Shown: positions 53,253 through 61,763 of the stretch, in pieces | Layout of the letters: each line of letters begins with the position of its first letter | How positions within the stretch are numbered: the stretch's first letter is position 1 | NCBI RefSeq assembly: GCF_003957295.1 | Contig: NZ_RQPJ01000001.1 | Span: 496,001 to 560,000, forward strand | From: Arenibacter aquaticus | GTDB lineage: Bacteria > Bacteroidota > Bacteroidia > Flavobacteriales > Flavobacteriaceae | DNA length: 64,000 nucleotides | Direction: 5' to 3' | The notes under the pieces: generated by a model | Seen by the model: the letters and a program-made list of their open reading frames with translations, nothing else | What the model was told of the DNA's origin: nothing | Databases searched by the model: none | Made by a program: the position numbers and the translations under genes

Positions 53253-54737
53253 ATGAACAGTTTAGATTTAATCGTATTTTTTATTTACATAGGGGGAATA
53301 GCCCTTTTTGGAGGTTCTTTTTTTAAAAAGAACCGTACTTCCTCTTCCTATACCGTAGGTAACAAGGATATTCCGGGTTGGGTAGTTACCATGTCTATCT
53401 TTGCTACCTTTGTGAGTAGTATTAGTTACTTGGCACTCCCAGGTAATGCCTACCAATCCAATTGGAATGCCTTGGCATTTAGTCTCTCCCTACCCATTGC
53501 ATCGGTCATCGCGGTTAAGTATTTTGTACCTCTCTACAGGAAAATCAACAGTCCGTCTGCCTACACCTATATGGAACAACGCTTTGGCGCTTGGGCACGT
53601 ATTTATGTTTCCCTTTGTTATCTTCTAACCCAATTAATGAGGATAGGGACCATCCTATACCTATTGGCGCTTACCTTAAATGCTATAGTAGGCTGGGATA
53701 TGGTTACCATAATTGTTTTTACGGGACTGGTCGTGGCCATTTATTCCATGTTGGGCGGTATTACTGCGGTTCTTTGGACAGATGCCATTCAGGGCATTAT
53801 ATTGATTGCTGGGGCCATCGTTTGTGTTGGGTTTATAATGTTTAACATGCCGGAAGGCCCAGGACAGGTTTTCTCCATAGCTGCTGACAACGATAAATTT
53901 GGATTGGGAAGCTTTGATCTTAAGCTTACCGAACCCACTTTTTGGGTAGTTTTGGTATACGGGGTATTCATCAACCTACAGAATTATGGTATAGATCAAA
54001 ACTACGTACAACGGTATATGGCCTCTAAATCAGATAAGGAAGCTAGAAAATCGGCTTTGATAGGCGGATTGATCTATCTCCCCATATCTGCTATATTCCT
54101 CTTTATTGGTACCGCCCTTTTCGCTTATTATCAGTCGGCCGCCACCCTACCAGAGGCATTACAGGACATTAACAAAAGTGATAGTGTATTCCCATATTTT
54201 ATTGTAAACGCCCTGCCTGCCGGAATGACCGGTCTATTGATTGCCTCTATCTTCGCAGCGGGCATGAGTACTATTTCCACGAGCTTTAATAGTTCTGCTA
54301 CGGTGTTTTTGACCGACTATTACAACAAATACTTTAAAAAGACCGCATCGGACAAGGAAGGTATGCGCGTACTTTATATTTCATCGGCCATCATAAGTGT
54401 TATTGGAATTATTATTGCCATAGCCATGATAAACGTTAAAAGTGCCCTGGATGCATGGTGGAAACTCTCCTCAATTTTTAGCGGGGGCATGTTAGGCCTG
54501 CTACTATTGGGCTTGTTCTCTAAAACCAAAAACATCAAAGGGGCCCTTATAGGGGTATTGGTTGGGATTCTGGTAATTATCTGGATGAGTCTATCGGGAA
54601 CCCTTTTTGGAGAAGATTCCCTCGGGGCTTCCTTTCATACCTATTTAACCATAGTATTTGGTACTGTCGCCATATTTATTGTGGGCTTCCTTGTTTCAAT
54701 TGCAAATAAAAAGACCGATGAAGTATATCAGGTATAA
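53253..54737 (+). CDS. Sodium:solute symporter (SSS family)
   Basis: 494 residues with about 13 hydrophobic helices and the SSS family signatures GNKDIPGWVVTMSIFATFVS, LTQLMRIGTILYLLALTLNA, YSMLGGITAVLWTDAIQGII, NLQNYGIDQNYVQRYMASK and the AAGMSTISTSFNSSATVFLTD loop (sodium site). It resembles SSS carriers for sugars, sialic acid and related acids. Being next to the aldolase gene, it probably carries a monosaccharide or sugar acid from the periplasm. The long leader (234 bp) has the operator. Confidence 0.92.
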   Translation: MNSLDLIVFFIYIGGIALFGGSFFKKNRTSSSYTVGNKDIPGWVVTMSIFATFVSSISYLALPGNAYQSNWNALAFSLSLPIASVIAVKYFVPLYRKINSPSAYTYMEQRFGAWARIYVSLCYLLTQLMRIGTILYLLALTLNAIVGWDMVTIIVFTGLVVAIYSMLGGITAVLWTDAIQGIILIAGAIVCVGFIMFNMPEGPGQVFSIAADNDKFGLGSFDLKLTEPTFWVVLVYGVFINLQNYGIDQNYVQRYMASKSDKEARKSALIGGLIYLPISAIFLFIGTALFAYYQSAATLPEALQDINKSDSVFPYFIVNALPAGMTGLLIASIFAAGMSTISTSFNSSATVFLTDYYNKYFKKTASDKEGMRVLYISSAIISVIGIIIAIAMINVKSALDAWWKLSSIFSGGMLGLLLLGLFSKTKNIKGALIGVLVGILVIIWMSLSGTLFGEDSLGASFHTYLTIVFGTVAIFIVGFLVSIANKKTDEVYQV

Positions 54738-55006
54738 TCAATATTTTAAGTAAAAAACGAATGTCTTGTACTATAGTTGGTTTTCAGCAATTGTGTATTA
54801 AAGAATGTTTACCGTCTATTTTAAATAGCATTTAAGCCTTTTGGCCAAGCACTAGAATGGAAGAGCCATTACCACCACTTTCATTTGTTTAATATTTAGT
54901 AATTTTGCCTTCTGGGCATCTTTGACCATAAAGAACACTAACGTATAGATTATCAAATCATTACGTGTATTTTAAAGTATTTCATTCACATAAGGGTAAA
55001 ACAATA

Positions 55007-56020
55007 ATGAAACCTAAAACTTCCTTAAAAGATATCGCTAAAATTGTGGGAGTCTCCATTCCCCTGGTTTCTTATGTATTAAGTAACAAAGGGAAGGAGA
55101 ATAGGGTTTCTGAAAAAACAGCCAAGAGGATCAGGGAGGTTGCCAAAGAATTAAACTATCATCCCAATTGGAATGCCAGGAGTCTTAAAACCAATAAAAC
55201 AAGGACCATTGGGGTAATCGTGGCCGATATTTCCAATCCCTTTTTTTCCAATTTGGCCCGAAATATTGAAGATGAGGCTTTCTCCCAGGACTATACCGTA
55301 ATATTTGGATCCTCTGATGAAAATGTAGAAAAGTTCAGCAAGGTGCTGGATTTTCTTAAAATGAGGCAGGTAGACGGCTTTATTATTGCCGCGCCGGAAG
55401 GATCCAAGGAAATTATTTCCGACCTCAGCAAATTGGGTATCCCCTTCGTATTGATCGATAGGTTTTTCAAAGACCTAAAAACCAACTATGTTACCGTAGA
55501 CAATTTTAAGGCATCCATGCAGGCCACTAATTATTTGTTAAAAAAAGGCAACAAGAAGATTGGGGCCGTGCTATACGACTCTAGTTTGCACCATTACCAA
55601 GAAAGACATCAGGGCTATCTAGAGGCCCTTAAACAAGCAGGGGTGCCCATAGATAAGAGCTGCATAAAAAAAATAGATCACAACTCCTTAAAAACAGAAA
55701 TGAAAAGGGTGGTAAAAGAACTAGTTGCTGATGCTGGGGCAGATGCCATCTATTTTCATACCAACACTTTGGCAGAGGAGGGTTTAACGCAAATGCTAGC
55801 TTTGGACAGGAAGATCCTAAAAAAGGTGGATGTTGTGGTATTTGACCAAAATTCATCCTACAATTTCTTGGAAGACCCTATCCCCTATCTGCATCAACCT
55901 ATAAAGGAAATTGGTCAAAAAGCATTGCGTATCCTCATAGAACAGATCAAGGAACCAGACCAAGAGCTGGAACAAATATCTTTTGCTACCAGATTGGAGA
56001 ACAATAGCTTGAAACCCTAA
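55007..56020 (+). CDS. LacI-family transcriptional regulator
   Basis: 337 residues from ATG 55007; a GTG at 54965 adds 14 residues before the helix-turn-helix and is unlikely. The DNA-binding helix-turn-helix is SLKDIAKIVGVSIPLVSYVL with the hinge NWNARSLKTNKTRTIGVIV. The effector domain has VADISNPFFSNLARNIED, QVDGFIIAAP, IPFVLIDR and a YHQPIKEIGQKA-like end (LHQPIKEIGQKALRI). It probably represses the carbohydrate genes through the 17-bp CG-centred sites at 38303 and 53084 and perhaps TTAAACGTTTAA at 27341 (inference). No aldolase or kinase is fused. Confidence 0.92.
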   Translation: MKPKTSLKDIAKIVGVSIPLVSYVLSNKGKENRVSEKTAKRIREVAKELNYHPNWNARSLKTNKTRTIGVIVADISNPFFSNLARNIEDEAFSQDYTVIFGSSDENVEKFSKVLDFLKMRQVDGFIIAAPEGSKEIISDLSKLGIPFVLIDRFFKDLKTNYVTVDNFKASMQATNYLLKKGNKKIGAVLYDSSLHHYQERHQGYLEALKQAGVPIDKSCIKKIDHNSLKTEMKRVVKELVADAGADAIYFHTNTLAEEGLTQMLALDRKILKKVDVVVFDQNSSYNFLEDPIPYLHQPIKEIGQKALRILIEQIKEPDQELEQISFATRLENNSLKP

Positions 56021-56189
56021 TTCAATGAGCGCTCCAATGGCCACTGGGCCTATTAAATTGTCATATGTCTTTTAAAAATAAATGAAAGGATAACTTGCAA
56101 AAGTTATTTGTTAATTATGACTAGTAAGAATATGCTATCCTAAGTTGGTTCTTAGTTCCGAAAACCTAATACTGTAAGTCACTATCCGC

Positions 56190-56440
56190 TATTCCATTCC
56201 CTCTAAGAAGGCTTCAAAGTCTGTTCATTTGCCCATCTTCTCCCGTACTTGAGCAGGCATGCCCGTTTTGAATTATTGAAACCTTGGGAAAAATTTAGGT
56301 CATGGCATCGATCAAAAAAACCATAGTGAAAAGGGGTTTTTGTTCCTGCATGCGGTAAGCAGGTTTGTTTACTCATGTCTCGTTATTTTCCTAAATATGA
56401 ATTCATGAACCTCCTGCGTCGATTTCACTTCAAAATGATA
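56190..56440. repeat. Degenerate dispersed repeat, copy C
   Basis: The gap 56021-56671 holds no supported gene. Its middle matches copy B (35 of 42 bases at 56272-56313) plus a CTTCTCCCGTA block (56237-56247) equivalent to CTTCTTCCGTA near 16797. On the minus strand a frame starting at 56376 reads MSKQTCLPHAG and contains CHDLNFSQGFNNS. The flank up to 56640 is AT-rich and includes CTATTACAGGCAGACTCA, but no further similarity was recognised. Confidence 0.65.
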
Positions 56441-56671
56441 ATTCCTACATAAAGGAAACACTATCTTTTCCAACAAATTATATCAAGAATTTAAAAATCC
56501 TATCAGTAATATTCTCATTGAACGCCCGAACAAAGACTTAAAAATTAATTGAATTGCAATCAACTGATCACCCAGTATAATTGAAGTCAATGCTGCTGTC
56601 TCCTAGAGTCCACCTATTACAGGCAGACTCAATAAGACAACATTAACTTACATTACTCGGCATCCAATATC

Positions 56672-57841
56672 TTAAATAAGGTGATTAGGGAAGTCCTTTA
56701 CCTCTTCACAGCAAATCTGTTCCATGACCTGTTGTAATTCTGTTTTTAACAGTGAAATGGTATGGTCACCACCTTTGGCGCCCAAGGCTGCCACCCCGTA
56801 CATAAAGGAACGTCCCATAAAGGTAAATTCTGCCCCACTGGCCATAGTTCTGGCAATATCCGGACCACCTCTTAAGCCACTGTCCATCATTACCTTGATT
56901 TGATCTCCATATTTTTCAGCGATTCTTGCCAAAGGTTTAATAGTAGATTCCCCAGCATCCAACTGCCTACCTCCGTGATTGGAGACTATTATACCGTCTA
57001 GCCCCAACCTAATGGCACTCTCAGCATCGGCTTCGTTGGCAACCCCTTTGATTACCAATTTTCCTTTCCACATATCCCTGATGGGCTTAATCTTTTCTTC
57101 ATTCAATCGGCCTGAAAAAGTCTTGTCCATAAACTTTCCAAGTTGCGCCAAATCCAAGCCCTTGGGCATATAGGGTTTTAACGTTTCAAAATTAGGCTGC
57201 CCGTGCCTTAGGGTCTGCATGGCCCAGTTGGGCTTGCCCAATATCTGAAGAATATTCTTAACGGACATTTTTGGTGGCATGGCCAAACCGTTCCTAATAT
57301 CCCTAGGACGGAAACCAAAGGTGGGCACATCGGCGAGAATTACCAATACCGGGCATTCAGCAGCCTCCGCCCTTTTAATTATATCGTCCCTAACACTGTC
57401 CTCAGTGGGATGGTAGAGCTGAAACCAAGCCTTCCCCTCCGTAATTTCACTAATCCTCTCTATACTGCTAGTGGTAACAGTACTAAGAATAAAGGGAATA
57501 TTGTGTTCAAAGGCAGATTTTGCCAATATTTCAGGGGCATTGGGCCACATTAGTCCCTGCAGACCTACAGGTGCTATCCCAAAGGGAGCATCATAGACAT
57601 GTCCGAACAATTCTGTCTTCATACTAGAGCCAGTATGCTTACTTAAATAATAAGGCAATAGCTCTACTTCCCTAATTTCGGAGGTATTCTTATGTAGGTT
57701 TACATCTTCATTGCACCCTCCGTCCAAATATTCAAAGGCAAACTTGGGTATCCTTTGTTTTGCCCTATTCCTTAAATCATCAACAGAAGGATACTTGGTG
57801 TTGATCTTAATTTCCTTTTTGTTTTGCTGCATGGCTGCCAT
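56672..57841 (-). CDS. FMN-dependent alpha-hydroxy-acid dehydrogenase (L-lactate dehydrogenase type)
   Basis: 389 residues, a TIM barrel of the LldD/glycolate-oxidase family. FMN and catalytic motifs include PFGIAPVGLQGLMWPNAPEI, ILADVPTFGFRPRDIRNG and KGVANEADAESAIRLG. DGIIVSNHGGRQLD contains the active-site His and the substrate Arg, and GAEFTFMGRSFMYG follows. It would oxidise L-lactate to pyruvate. In the fucose route, L-lactaldehyde is oxidised to L-lactate and then by such an enzyme to pyruvate, which explains its place at the end of this operon. Start ATG 57841 or three codons later. Confidence 0.88.
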   Translation of the reverse strand: MAAMQQNKKEIKINTKYPSVDDLRNRAKQRIPKFAFEYLDGGCNEDVNLHKNTSEIREVELLPYYLSKHTGSSMKTELFGHVYDAPFGIAPVGLQGLMWPNAPEILAKSAFEHNIPFILSTVTTSSIERISEITEGKAWFQLYHPTEDSVRDDIIKRAEAAECPVLVILADVPTFGFRPRDIRNGLAMPPKMSVKNILQILGKPNWAMQTLRHGQPNFETLKPYMPKGLDLAQLGKFMDKTFSGRLNEEKIKPIRDMWKGKLVIKGVANEADAESAIRLGLDGIIVSNHGGRQLDAGESTIKPLARIAEKYGDQIKVMMDSGLRGGPDIARTMASGAEFTFMGRSFMYGVAALGAKGGDHTISLLKTELQQVMEQICCEEVKDFPNHLI

Positions 57842-57918
57842 GGTCTTAATTATACTTATCTATTATTTTTTCCCTCTATTACACCTCCCCATATCTGCGG
57901 AGTTGGTAGTGGAACTTC

Positions 57919-59199
57919 TTACTCCTTTATCTCAATTTCATTTATGGGCACTCCCAAAATCTCTTTGGACAAAACATCCAAATGCTTTACATCTCCTATA
58001 AAATGATAGGTCTGATGCCTATGGGTATCGCGCTCCCCAGATTTTAATGCCAGGGCCGGAGAGGAACTTTCCAGCTCATAAAACGGGCCCAGTTGTCCCC
58101 CATCTTCCAAGGGGCCATCATTATAAGCATTTACCGCATCCCCTTTAAAAGGTTGCTCCTGTATTTCCCATAATGAATTTACATAGTCCGTTCTTCCTTC
58201 GGGCAAGCTAAATTTGGCTATTGTAAGTACTTTGTTTTTAGCATCATAACTACCCAATACCGGCAGGGCCCGCTCAGGGGAAATCCCAATTTTACCACGC
58301 GACTGTCCGTCTGCTTTAAAAAACAATACGCTATCCATTACCTTTAAACGGTCTTGTGAAACCTTCCCAAAGTAGTCATCTGTCACCTTCTTGCCCAACT
58401 CGGACCTGCTTCCTTTCTTAAAAGGAATTGTAATAGTGGTCTCATCAGAGGAGTTCAACATACTCAATATCCAAATAGAGGGCATGCCGGTCTCTTTGGT
58501 CCAGTCTTGGCTCCCAATATTGGTTATGCTGTTTTCTGAGGCAAACCCTACCATGCTTACCCCATCAGGGATTAGAACCCCCAACTCCTCTGATGCCTGG
58601 TCTTTCCCTATAAGTGAAATGGTTCTTTGCACCAATAGGTTAAAAATGGTACCGGAGTAATTCTCCAACTTCATTTCCCTCTCAAATCGGGCCTCCTCTT
58701 TTGTACTGCCTACTAGGGAAAATGGCTCTGTATCCAATTCCTTGGGTACATACCAATCCTGGAATTCAAACCGGGCACCCTTTTTAAAATAAAGGGAAAA
58801 CTGCCCTCCTTCGGGGCCCAGCCAAAATCGCTCCTCACCACCGGTAGGGTTAAAATGCTCTTTGCTTTCTCCGGAAGCGATTAAATCGTAATTTATCCAA
58901 CCAAAACTCTGTCCGTCATCGCCCCCTGCCGTACTGGTCATAACACGGCCCTGAAGTTCCGGGGAAACCAATACACTGGACACACCATTTTCCAGAACTA
59001 CCAAATCCTTGTAATGCCCGGACAAAAAAGCCTTATCATAGCCAAAAGAACCTTTCTTATAAACAACCTTCTGTTCTGTCTCCGAACCTTTGGGCTGCCC
59101 CTTGTCCGTTTTACAGCCCACTAGGGAAAGTGCCATAAAAAGTACTATAAAGGAATTGTGGATCCTTATATTCCGTAAACTAACGCTACACTTTTCCAT
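57919..59199 (-). CDS. Lipoprotein with galactose-mutarotase-like beta-sandwich (DUF6786-like)
   Basis: 426 residues from ATG 59199, chosen because it directly precedes a lipoprotein signal (FIVLFMALSLVGCKT). A longer frame from 59265 adds residues without a signal and overlaps the mutarotase gene. The mature part begins YKKGSFGYDKAFL and contains LVVLENGVSSVLVSPELQGR and WLGPEGGQFSLYFKKG. These are characteristic of the DUF6786 family as I remember it, which is beta-sandwich and mutarotase-like. It would act in the periplasm on released sugars. Role unknown. Confidence 0.7.
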   Translation of the reverse strand: MEKCSVSLRNIRIHNSFIVLFMALSLVGCKTDKGQPKGSETEQKVVYKKGSFGYDKAFLSGHYKDLVVLENGVSSVLVSPELQGRVMTSTAGGDDGQSFGWINYDLIASGESKEHFNPTGGEERFWLGPEGGQFSLYFKKGARFEFQDWYVPKELDTEPFSLVGSTKEEARFEREMKLENYSGTIFNLLVQRTISLIGKDQASEELGVLIPDGVSMVGFASENSITNIGSQDWTKETGMPSIWILSMLNSSDETTITIPFKKGSRSELGKKVTDDYFGKVSQDRLKVMDSVLFFKADGQSRGKIGISPERALPVLGSYDAKNKVLTIAKFSLPEGRTDYVNSLWEIQEQPFKGDAVNAYNDGPLEDGGQLGPFYELESSSPALALKSGERDTHRHQTYHFIGDVKHLDVLSKEILGVPINEIEIKE

Positions 59200-59231
59200 T
59201 ATATATCGTTTTTGGTTTACCCCTTTATACA

Positions 59232-59561
59232 TTAAAGCTGAAAAACCTTTTCCATTAGCATCCACTTCTCACCTGGTTTTGCAAATGGAAGTGGCTTTTG
59301 GTAATTAAGCATCAATTCTTCCCATTTCTCGTTCTCTGGGTATTTTGCATCAATTTCGGCCTTTTTCTCAAAAGAAAAATTATCATCAACATACATGATC
59401 ATAAAGAGTCTGTTCCTTACCCTATATATCGCCATATCCTGAATTCCTGATTCCTTAAGGCTTTGGAGTACTTCTGGCCATACCTCTTTGTGATAATCAT
59501 CATACGCTTTTATTAACTCCGGATCATCTTTAAGATCCAATGCCAAACAATGTCTTTTCAT
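59232..59561 (-). CDS. L-rhamnose/L-fucose mutarotase family protein
   Basis: 109 residues of the RhaM/DUF718 family. KRHCLALDLKDDPELIKAY opens it, followed by YHKEVWPEVLQSLKESGI with the conserved His. AIYRVRNRLFMIMYVDDNF comes next, and a terminal W-containing segment (EKWMLMEKVFQL) ends it. Members interconvert the alpha and beta anomers of 6-deoxy-hexoses. In this operon, between FucP and a lipoprotein and downstream of the fucosidase and dehydrogenase, fucose is the likely substrate. Confidence 0.85.
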   Translation of the reverse strand: MKRHCLALDLKDDPELIKAYDDYHKEVWPEVLQSLKESGIQDMAIYRVRNRLFMIMYVDDNFSFEKKAEIDAKYPENEKWEELMLNYQKPLPFAKPGEKWMLMEKVFQL

Positions 59562-59597
59562 TTTTATTAATATTTGGTTACTATTTGTGGTTAACTA

Positions 59598-60908
59598 TTA
59601 AGATTGTAATTCGTATTTCTTAAATACACGCAGTCCGTACCAGGCGATATAAACAAAGCAGGCCAAGGGCAGGATAAAAGAAAAATTAACTTCAGGAACT
59701 CCCATGATCTGTATATCGTTTACGGCATTTCCTCCGGCATCTATGATCATACCTTGTAATTTTGGCATTAGCGCTCCTCCTACAATGGCCATCACAAGGC
59801 CTGCAGCCCCAATTTTAGATTCTTCCTCATTGAGTCCGTTTAAAGCGATACCATAAATTGTTGGGAACATTAGCGACATAAAAAAAGTAATCCCTACTAG
59901 GCAGTACAGTCCTATCATACCCTCTATATAAATAGTACCCAAACAACAAAGAACTGCAAAAATGGCGAAGTACATCAGCAACTTCCCTGGGCTCATAAAC
60001 CTTAGCATATAGGTACCTATGGCCCTACCCACAAGAAATAGTATAAAAGCAGCAAATTGATAGGTGGCAGCATCCTCACTAGACATCCCAATGGCTTCGG
60101 CATACTGATAAATATACGTCCAGCACATGATTTGGGCACCTACATAAAAAATCTGGGCCACAACACCCAGCACATATTTCTTGTTCTTGAACAAGCCACT
60201 AAAGGTATCCCCTAAGCTGGGTATGCCTCCTTCATCCCTGGCCTGTGGCATCTTGCTTATGACAATCAAAACAAAAACAGCAAGTATAACCAGTCCCAAA
60301 ATTACATAGGGATCCCTAATTACCATTAGGTCGGTAGTCCTGATAAGCGCTTTTTTTGTCTCTGCCAGTGCGGAATAATTCTCAATATCGTCCGACTGTA
60401 ATTTTTTGAGTACAAATTGTTGGGCCACCAACAAACCAAGTAAAAGTCCGACCGGATTAAAGGCTTGGGCCAAATTAAGACGTTGGGTGGCCGTTTCCGG
60501 GGAACCCATGGCCAAAATATAAGGATTGGCCGTTGTTTCCAAGAAAGCCAGTCCGAAGGTAAGCACATAAAGCCCCAAACAGAAAAACCAAAACTGTTCC
60601 GTAATAGCGGCAGGATAAAACAATAAGGCTCCCCCCGCGTAGAGGGCCAAACCAATTAACACACCCACCTTATAGGAGTACTTACGTACAAATAGGGCTG
60701 CTGGCAAGGCCATACAGAAATAGCCCCCGTAAAATGCCATTTGCACCCAGGCTGCCTGAGAATTGGATAGCTCCAAAACTTTTTTAAAGGCCTGTACCAT
60801 AGGATCGGTAACGGCATTTGCAAAGCCCCAAAGGGCAAATAGAGAGGTAATTAAAATAAATGGAATAAGTACCTTTTTGGATACTACTGCTTGTGAATGG
60901 TCTTTCAT
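59598..60908 (-). CDS. fucP: L-fucose:H+ symporter FucP
   Basis: 436 residues with 12 hydrophobic helices of the MFS fold. FucP-family signatures are FALWGFANAVTDPMVQAFK, GYFCMALPAALFVRKYSYK, ETTANPYILAMGSPETATQR, LNLAQAFNPVGLLLG, IGTYMLRFMSPGKL and SLMFPTIYGIALNGL. The acidic residue in the first helix (D of VTDPMV) is consistent with the FucP proton site. It imports L-fucose (or a close sugar). It lies between the dehydrogenase and mutarotase genes in a leftward operon. Confidence 0.92.
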   Translation of the reverse strand: MKDHSQAVVSKKVLIPFILITSLFALWGFANAVTDPMVQAFKKVLELSNSQAAWVQMAFYGGYFCMALPAALFVRKYSYKVGVLIGLALYAGGALLFYPAAITEQFWFFCLGLYVLTFGLAFLETTANPYILAMGSPETATQRLNLAQAFNPVGLLLGLLVAQQFVLKKLQSDDIENYSALAETKKALIRTTDLMVIRDPYVILGLVILAVFVLIVISKMPQARDEGGIPSLGDTFSGLFKNKKYVLGVVAQIFYVGAQIMCWTYIYQYAEAIGMSSEDAATYQFAAFILFLVGRAIGTYMLRFMSPGKLLMYFAIFAVLCCLGTIYIEGMIGLYCLVGITFFMSLMFPTIYGIALNGLNEEESKIGAAGLVMAIVGGALMPKLQGMIIDAGGNAVNDIQIMGVPEVNFSFILPLACFVYIAWYGLRVFKKYELQS

Positions 60909-60959
60909 TTTATTGTTGATTATTGATTTTTTACTGAATGATATGTTTATAGGGTTTGA

Positions 60960-61742
60960 TTAAGAAATTGAGCGATCAAGGTGTGTATACCCTCCATCTA
61001 CAAAGAGTAATTGCCCTGTTGTGTGACTGGATTTTTCTGATAGCAGAAAGGCAACGGTATTGGCAATTTCCCTTGCCGTTGTCATGCGTTGACCCAATGG
61101 GATTTTATCGGTTATACTCTTCAATTTTGCTTCCGGGTCATCAAAGGTTTTTATCCACCGGTCATATAAAGGGGTATAACATTCGGCCACTATAACGGCA
61201 TTGACCCTAATATTATACGGTAGCAATTCCAATGCCCATTCTCGGGTAACGGCATTTCGCCCTCCATTGGCCGCGGCGTAACCCGATGTACCTCCCTGTC
61301 CGGTCACAGAGGTCTTGGATCCTATATTTACAATGGCACCTTTATTTTTTTTAAGCTCCGGTAAGGCGTAATGGGCCATTAAATAATAATGGGTGAGGTT
61401 GCGGTTTATAGATCGCAGGAATTCCTCGTAATTCCCATTCTCCAATCCAACCCCATCATTAATCCCAGCATTGTTGACCACTCCGTCTATTCTTCCAAAC
61501 TTTTTAATGGCACTTTCAACAGCCAATCTACATTGCTCGGGATCGGTAAGTTCTGCCGTAGCAAAAGAGGCTTTGCCACCACTTTTCTCTATGGCTGCCA
61601 CCACCTCGAGCATACTTTTTCTATCTCTTCCCACCACCACGGGAATAGCGCCTTCCTCTGCCAAAACCGTGCTGATTCCATGTCCAATGCCTTTGGAACC
61701 TCCAGTTACCAATATTACCTTATCCTTAAGTTGTAAATCCAT
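60960..61742 (-). CDS. SDR oxidoreductase, L-fucose-dehydrogenase type, with a YxxxN active site
   Basis: 260 residues. The cofactor motif is VTGGSKGIGHG, followed by NNAGINDG and the Ser in NIGSKTSVTG (S142). The catalytic Tyr is Y155 in GTSGYAAANGGRNAVTREWA. The residue four positions later, normally Lys, is Asn (N159), as I checked in the DNA. The segment AECYTPLYDRWIKT before the C-terminus resembles L-fucose dehydrogenases. It should oxidise L-fucose to the lactone with NAD(P). A substituted Lys would need another residue to fill its role, so activity needs testing. In an operon with fucosidase, FucP and mutarotase genes. Confidence 0.8.
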   Translation of the reverse strand: MDLQLKDKVILVTGGSKGIGHGISTVLAEEGAIPVVVGRDRKSMLEVVAAIEKSGGKASFATAELTDPEQCRLAVESAIKKFGRIDGVVNNAGINDGVGLENGNYEEFLRSINRNLTHYYLMAHYALPELKKNKGAIVNIGSKTSVTGQGGTSGYAAANGGRNAVTREWALELLPYNIRVNAVIVAECYTPLYDRWIKTFDDPEAKLKSITDKIPLGQRMTTAREIANTVAFLLSEKSSHTTGQLLFVDGGYTHLDRSIS

Positions 61743-61763
61743 GATATTACTTTAATTATTTTT

